Made by a program: the position numbers and the translations under genes. DNA of 51,611 bases. Source: an uncultured bacterium (GTDB lineage: Bacteria > Verrucomicrobiota > Lentisphaeria > Victivallales > Victivallaceae). The notes beneath the pieces were generated by a model. The model was given only the letters and a program-made list of their open reading frames with translations, had not been told where the DNA came from and ran no database searches. Location: assembly GCA_900551245.1 (NCBI GenBank), contig URVC01000028.1, forward strand, positions 1 through 51,611, given 5' to 3'. Below are positions 47,367-51,611 of the stretch, in pieces; within the stretch, counting starts at the first letter, position 1, and every line of letters begins with the position of its first letter.

Positions 47367-49952
47367 TCAGACACCATCCGTTCTTTTCACGGGCAGGGGG
47401 GGCGGCCCGCCGGCTCCCCAGATGTTCCGTTTGCCGTAAAAGTTCTCTTGTTTTGTTGAAGGCGGAAGTTCCGGCTTCCAGTCAACACGGATTCGGTATT
47501 CAGAGGAATTTTCATCGAACTGCAACTGGATGACGATCTCTCCCGGCTCCGGCGGGGGCTCCAAGGTCCCGATTGAATTCCGGTTGGAGAACGTTTTTCT
47601 CTGCTCGAACTGGTTGCTCCACCAATCCCCGTTGAGAATGGAGTAATGAGTTCTGAAGTCCAGGTAAAAAAGTTCCGGGCGCGAAATTTTAGCCGCACCC
47701 CATTGATCCATGCGCAAGTTCAAGGTTTTGTCCGGCATTTCAGTCAGGCTGATCAGCGTTCGCAGCAACGGTTTCTCCGGAATTTCGAGATCGAGCAGCA
47801 GCCGCGACGGAAGCAGCGGGGAACGGCGGATGCGGAGTTTTTGTGTGACGATTCCGTTTTTTCCGGGCGGAGCGGAAAGTCGGACTCGTTCCCGGATCGG
47901 CGAGAGACGTTCGAGGAGGAACGCCTGTTTCTCCGGAAATTTTTTCGTGCTGTCGAGAAGGGTGTTGATCTTGGCGAGATAATCGGGATGGGCGAAGTCG
48001 TCGAGAACTTCCGTTGCAAGGGTGTGAAAGAAGCGGTCAAATTCCGGCTCCGGGCTCTTCTGCCAGGCGAGGTACTGCCAGATTATGAGCTTTTCCGTCA
48101 GACTGAGCGGCCCGCCTCGGAGCACTGCCGCGAAGGTCGCACGCCGGTCGGCCGCGGAGAGCCAACGAATCCCGCCCAGCAACGTGAACGCACGCGGATC
48201 GGCGGCGGCAAACCGTTTTAGAAAGGCATGATCGATTGGTTCCGGACGGTTTGCGGCGCGGCGGTAAAACAGTTCGCCGTGCGGGCGGCGGCAACGGATT
48301 CCGTTGCGGGCTCCCGAGGTTTCCGGAAATCGAAGTTCGAGGCGGATGGCGGGCGGCTCCTTTTCGAACCGGATTATCTCGCCACTGCTGTTGCCTTCCT
48401 TGCGGAACCCCTGTGATTCCAGTAGGCGGATGAGATTCTGCCGTTCTCCGACACTCCGTGGCGGAGCGAATCGATAGAGGGCGACGATATCGGAATTTTT
48501 CCCATGGCCGATGAAGAGCGCAGTCGCGTTCGAAAAGCCGGAAAGATCGAGATCAGGAGGGCGCGGGGCTGTTGTTTCGTTTGGAAAAGGCAGGAGCTTG
48601 ACAGCGGGCTTTTCGCGCTGTGCCTTCCGGATGACGTCCCAGCGTTTTGCCATGCGGGAGGAGATGCGTTCAAGGGATTTTTTTGCAGGTTCCGCCGTCG
48701 TAGTTGCGGCGAGGAACGTCCCGGAGAAGATCAGATTGTTTTCTGTAAGAGAAAGTCCCTGCCAAAGGAAGGAGGTGGAGTCATTTCCTGTTGCAGTCTC
48801 GATGCGGAAACAGAGGATCGATTTCATTTTGCGAAGGAATACTTCCTGTAGACTGTTCGCGGTCGCCGCTTCGGGGAGAACCGGCAGTGCGGATATCAGA
48901 GTCTCGGGAACAGGGGCCGGCGGCAGATATTCCACGCGGGTGACGACGACCGGCAGGGTCTGCAACAGGTCGTCAACAGGAACCGTTTCGCCGTAACGGC
49001 GGATTTCGCACGCCGGCCCGGAACCGGATTGGAAAACGCGTGCCAGCTGTGTACAGAGCTCGGCGGTTTCGCGGTCCGGCGTGCCAGGAATCAGAACCAC
49101 TTTTTCCATTTCAAAATGGAGCGAACCACAGACGCTGCTGCGGAACGTTTCCATGGTTGCGAAATCTTCATACAAAGGGTTCGATTGCGCGGAAAACAGC
49201 GTGAGTCCGGCAGTCAGGGCGGCTGTGGCGCAAATTCCGAAGATGATTTTTCTGTTGCGTGGAGTCTCTCCTGCCGTCGAAGAGATTTTCTGCCGGGCGT
49301 TGTGCCGAAAGAGCAGCACGTACAGGGTGTAGAACCCACATCCCGCAGTCAGGATGCAGCAGAATGTCGAGTCGAAAGGGGAGAGCATGGTCCGAATCAG
49401 CAGAAAATTCACGATCCAGCTGAAGATCAGAAAATTGCGGGCCCGGAGGCTGCCGTGCAGAATTTTTACGGCGGCGATGAATTCTCCGATGGCCAGGGCG
49501 AAAACCAGTATGGCGCATGTGAGCAGAAATGGAAGCTTTTCGCTGTGAAGTTCGCTTGTCGCGCCATTTTCCGGATTGTTCAGATAGAGCTCGAGTGCCC
49601 CGATGGTTGCGGCAACTCCGGCGAGCATTACGATTTTCATAACGCTGTAGATGCGGCCGAAGGCGGAAACAAGTTTCAGCGAGAGATCAGGCAGAGGAAC
49701 GCTTTCACGCACTTCCGGCAGGACGTGACAACCGGCGAGCAGCGTTTCCACATCCCGGGAATCAATTGCCCCATTTGCCGCGAGAGCGCGGATGCGCTGC
49801 TCTTCGGGGGAGGGGAGCAGAGTCAACTTGCGCTGGTATCGGTCGCGCCGGATCAGGAGTGCCGTCCAGAACGCTGCCGCGGCGAGGACTGCAACCGGGA
49901 GCCACAGATTTAGAATATCCCAGCGCAACATATTGATAATCAAATTATTCAT
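47367..49952 (-). CDS. Large membrane protein of unknown function
   Basis: The protein has 861 residues, starting at ATG 49952 six bases after GGGGAG; the ATG at 49958 touches that site. About six membrane segments lie in the first 265 residues (LWLPVAVLAAAAFWTALLI, KIVMLAGVAATIGALELYL, FLLTCAILVFALAIGEFIAA, then NFLIFSWIVNFLLI, FCCILTAGCGFYTLYVLLF, FGICATAALTAGLTLFSA). Beyond that is a large, probably extracytoplasmic region with no motif I know. Its last residues (NIWGAGGPPPLPVKRTDGV) read through a GC-rich motif that also occurs at 46799, so the 3' end may have been extended by a repeat. It is 24 bases downstream of a DUF2089 regulator and probably under it. Confidence 0.75.
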   Translation of the reverse strand: MNNLIINMLRWDILNLWLPVAVLAAAAFWTALLIRRDRYQRKLTLLPSPEEQRIRALAANGAIDSRDVETLLAGCHVLPEVRESVPLPDLSLKLVSAFGRIYSVMKIVMLAGVAATIGALELYLNNPENGATSELHSEKLPFLLTCAILVFALAIGEFIAAVKILHGSLRARNFLIFSWIVNFLLIRTMLSPFDSTFCCILTAGCGFYTLYVLLFRHNARQKISSTAGETPRNRKIIFGICATAALTAGLTLFSAQSNPLYEDFATMETFRSSVCGSLHFEMEKVVLIPGTPDRETAELCTQLARVFQSGSGPACEIRRYGETVPVDDLLQTLPVVVTRVEYLPPAPVPETLISALPVLPEAATANSLQEVFLRKMKSILCFRIETATGNDSTSFLWQGLSLTENNLIFSGTFLAATTTAEPAKKSLERISSRMAKRWDVIRKAQREKPAVKLLPFPNETTAPRPPDLDLSGFSNATALFIGHGKNSDIVALYRFAPPRSVGERQNLIRLLESQGFRKEGNSSGEIIRFEKEPPAIRLELRFPETSGARNGIRCRRPHGELFYRRAANRPEPIDHAFLKRFAAADPRAFTLLGGIRWLSAADRRATFAAVLRGGPLSLTEKLIIWQYLAWQKSPEPEFDRFFHTLATEVLDDFAHPDYLAKINTLLDSTKKFPEKQAFLLERLSPIRERVRLSAPPGKNGIVTQKLRIRRSPLLPSRLLLDLEIPEKPLLRTLISLTEMPDKTLNLRMDQWGAAKISRPELFYLDFRTHYSILNGDWWSNQFEQRKTFSNRNSIGTLEPPPEPGEIVIQLQFDENSSEYRIRVDWKPELPPSTKQENFYGKRNIWGAGGPPPLPVKRTDGV

Positions 49953-49976
49953 AAACATCTCCCCGCCGGAATTTTT

Positions 49977-50342
49977 TTAGAGAAATGCCAGCTGTTCCGC
50001 CGCCTGGACTGCGGTGATTTCGCCGCGCTCAACCCGGGAGATGATTTCCATGCGTTCATCTCTGCGATCGCTGTTGAGCTCCTGCAGGCTTGCGATTACC
50101 CGGTCGAGCCGGGCGTGGACGGTGGGGTAGGAGAGATTCAGAATTTTACCGACCTCTTTGAGCGAACCGGCAGAAAGAACGAACAGTTCAACGAATTCTC
50201 GGTCTTCCGCGCTCAATCGAGCGAGCCGGGGCAGTTCGATTCGCCCTTCGAGTGTCACGCCACAGTTTTTGCAACGGAGTTTGTCGATGGCAAGTTCTCC
50301 GCCGCAGTTCTGGCAGATGTGTGAAAAGTGATCTCGCGTCAT
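49977..50342 (-). CDS. DUF2089 family regulator (zinc ribbon plus helix-turn-helix)
   Basis: The protein has 121 residues. The zinc ribbon CQNCGGELAIDKLRCKNCG (about 10-28) is followed by the family core GRIELPRLARLSAEDREFVE, LFVLSAGSLKEVGKILNLSY, PTVHARLDRVIASL, a helix-turn-helix of sigma-factor type. The tail (RVERGEITAVQAAEQL) is SHOCT-like. DUF2089 proteins usually precede membrane protein genes and are thought to control them, as here. The ribosome site AAGGAGGT is a perfect match. A plausible promoter lies upstream in AT-rich DNA. Confidence 0.9.
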   Translation of the reverse strand: MTRDHFSHICQNCGGELAIDKLRCKNCGVTLEGRIELPRLARLSAEDREFVELFVLSAGSLKEVGKILNLSYPTVHARLDRVIASLQELNSDRRDERMEIISRVERGEITAVQAAEQLAFL

Positions 50343-50739
50343 CCTGTCACCTCCTTCTTCAGGATTAATAATACTTTATTTTTTAATAAAATCAAGAATA
50401 AAATAAATAAAATTTAATATTAAATCAATATTATTTATTGTTTCTATGTGTTTTGTCGGAAATCTCCACTGTATGCCCGATTTTTCTTGTCATTTCTCAC
50501 AAAGGGTGGAACTGATCAGGTCGGCGACAATTTGTAATCGGCAGCCAGGAATGGTATAGTATCGTAGAGGTTCATGGATGCCGGCAGGGATGGAATTGTG
50601 AAAAAAATGAAAAGAGATCTATCTTTTTCGGTTGCCTCCCTGAATGCTGGTGAACTGGTACCGTTGCCACAGGGCTGAAAGCGGGACTGCCGGTATATTC
50701 GGAGATAAACGGGCACGGAGAGCTTGAGGGAGGAGTGGA
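50343..50739. other. Intergenic region between divergent genes, AT-rich part with promoter
   Basis: Bases about 50360-50440 are very AT-rich. From about 50450 to 50739 composition is mixed and I see no gene; the short minus frame at 50516-50716 has no family match and no good site. A promoter for the plus gene at 50740 is not obvious. Confidence 0.5.
50368..50395 (-). promoter_or_regulatory. Promoter of the DUF2089 operon
   Basis: On the minus strand TTGATT (50395-50390), a 16-base spacer and TATTAT (50373-50368), 25 bases before the start. AT-rich surroundings lower the weight of this match. Confidence 0.5.
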
Positions 50740-51372
50740 GTGCGGCTGATCTTTCTACTGATTTTCCTTTGGGGCGGAAGGTGTTTTGCGGTCATGCCTT
50801 TCCCGTCGATGGATGAATTTTATGTGGAACTTCGAAGAACGCCGGGCGGAGAATATTTGCAGGATTCATTTCCATCGGCAGATCAAAGATGGGGCAAGAT
50901 AAGAGAGCAGATTTTGTGTTATCTGCAATCCAAAGAGGCGGGGATACAAGGGGATTTTCTGGCTTTCGGAGAAAAATTTCCGCTGTTATCGATGGGCAGT
51001 TACGGCGGAACCCTCTACACAACCCGGGGAATGTATCCCATCGAAGTTATGGAACGGAAAAGGGTGAGGATACGGGAGGCTTTGTGGGAGGAAGAGGAAC
51101 GAGCGAAAATATTGCACGGGATGGAGGCGTTGAAACATGCTCGAAGCAGCTGTGAAATCTCGATGACGGGAAAAGGGGTTATGTTTTTGACGTTTCTGGA
51201 TCGCGATGGATCGAGAAGCATATTGACGTATCGAACTCAAATTGAGCCCGAAGATTTAGATTGGATTCCGGGAGATTATGCTGCCAGAACGCGCCCGATT
51301 CATGTTCTGCGCAGCCTGACGGCTCCTGCAATGTTGCGTGCTCGCGAGAAAAGATCGTTTCTGCTTCGATAA
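50740..51372 (+). CDS. Exported protein of unknown function
   Basis: The protein has 210 residues, from a GTG start seven bases after GAGGGAGG. A signal peptide (RLIFLLIFLWGGRCFAV) is followed by a charged, soluble region (MDEFYVELRRTPGGEYL, MERKRVRIREALWEEEERAK) and a short beta-like part (GKGVMFLTFLDRDGSRSILT). No family is recognised. It lies inside the segment bracketed by the hairpin repeats, and the right repeat array starts 12 bases after its stop. Confidence 0.6.
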   Translation: MRLIFLLIFLWGGRCFAVMPFPSMDEFYVELRRTPGGEYLQDSFPSADQRWGKIREQILCYLQSKEAGIQGDFLAFGEKFPLLSMGSYGGTLYTTRGMYPIEVMERKRVRIREALWEEEERAKILHGMEALKHARSSCEISMTGKGVMFLTFLDRDGSRSILTYRTQIEPEDLDWIPGDYAARTRPIHVLRSLTAPAMLRAREKRSFLLR

Positions 51373-51384
51373 AAAGATTCCCGG

Positions 51385-51611
51385 CAGCGCCGCGAGCGCA
51401 TATCTCTGCGGCTTTGACCGCGCACGGGTCCAAGCGCGGAGAGCGCCGCGAAGCATATCTCCACGGCTTTGACCGCGCACGGGAATAAGCGCGGTCAGCG
51501 CCGCGAAGCATATCTCTACGGCTTTGACCGCGCACGGGCCCAAGCGCGGTCAACGCCGCGAGCGCATGTGAGAGAACTGCTTTGCGCTCCGCAAAGCAGC
51601 AAGGAGCGATT
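51385..51611 (+). repeat. Hairpin-rich repeat array, right copy (cut by window end)
   Basis: Three units with GGCTTTGACCGCGC cores at 51411, 51466 and 51521, exactly 55 bases apart, then the same tail as the left copy. Each unit holds the stem TGACCGCGC/GCGCGGTCA or a close variant. In one unit GGGTCCAAGC has become GGGAATAAGC. The array continues beyond the window. Confidence 0.85.

Noticed and set aside
50516..50716. 66-codon minus-strand frame between the DUF2089 gene and the exported protein
   Set aside because: No ribosome site, no family pattern, and composition like non-coding DNA.

Overview
The window looks like a piece of a GC-rich Lentisphaerota chromosome, most like Victivallis and its relatives. 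That placement is an inference. It rests on pseudopilin-like proteins (FTLIEL leader, H-x9-DG tail) sitting beside carbohydrate-active enzymes and one-component regulators, on many glycoside hydrolases in a short span, and on AT-rich patches that stand out from the coding DNA. I saw no rRNA, tRNA, CRISPR array or intact transposase.

Region 1 (1-15.3 kb) is mostly housekeeping: the end of typA, a degenerate alkaline-phosphatase-fold protein, a DUF4186 protein, a ymdB-ribBA operon, an MFS exporter, an HD-domain/DUF4236 pair, a TM-helix-repeat channel-like protein, a short cobalamin-dependent methionine synthase, a radical SAM/SPASM protein, a secreted thioredoxin-like protein, a very acidic zinc-ribbon protein and a lone sugar-ABC ATPase. 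At 15.4-15.9 kb lies an internally deleted IS1182-like element with hairpin-forming ends.

Region 2 (16-43 kb) is a series of polysaccharide-use modules. Module A (minus) runs from an AraR-type GntR regulator to a pseudopilin and a clan-A glycoside hydrolase. MscS, a glutaredoxin and a PocR-AraC regulator follow. Module B (minus) is a clan-A hydrolase plus a sialate-O-acetylesterase-like enzyme. Module C (plus, divergent from B) runs LacI regulator, pseudopilin, lectin-like protein and a 1541-residue GH2-like protein with two tandem C-terminal modules. Next come an AraC regulator, a nucleoside hydrolase, a DUF4886 SGNH protein and a heparinase II/III-like lyase. Module D is a FadR-type regulator with a keto-deoxy-sugar-acid aldolase, divergent from a GH78-like rhamnosidase. 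Several regulators have a near-consensus promoter with a palindrome at it, suggesting autoregulation. Modules A and C share the order regulator, pseudopilin, secreted hydrolase, the most interesting system-level pattern here.

Region 3 (43-51.6 kb) holds an outer-surface repeat protein, uvrA, and a roughly 4.9-kb accessory segment bracketed by two directly oriented copies of a hairpin-rich repeat with 53-55-bp units. The segment carries a small membrane protein, an unrecognised 861-residue membrane protein with a DUF2089 regulator, and an exported protein of unknown function. Identifications come from reading motifs by eye, without database searches.
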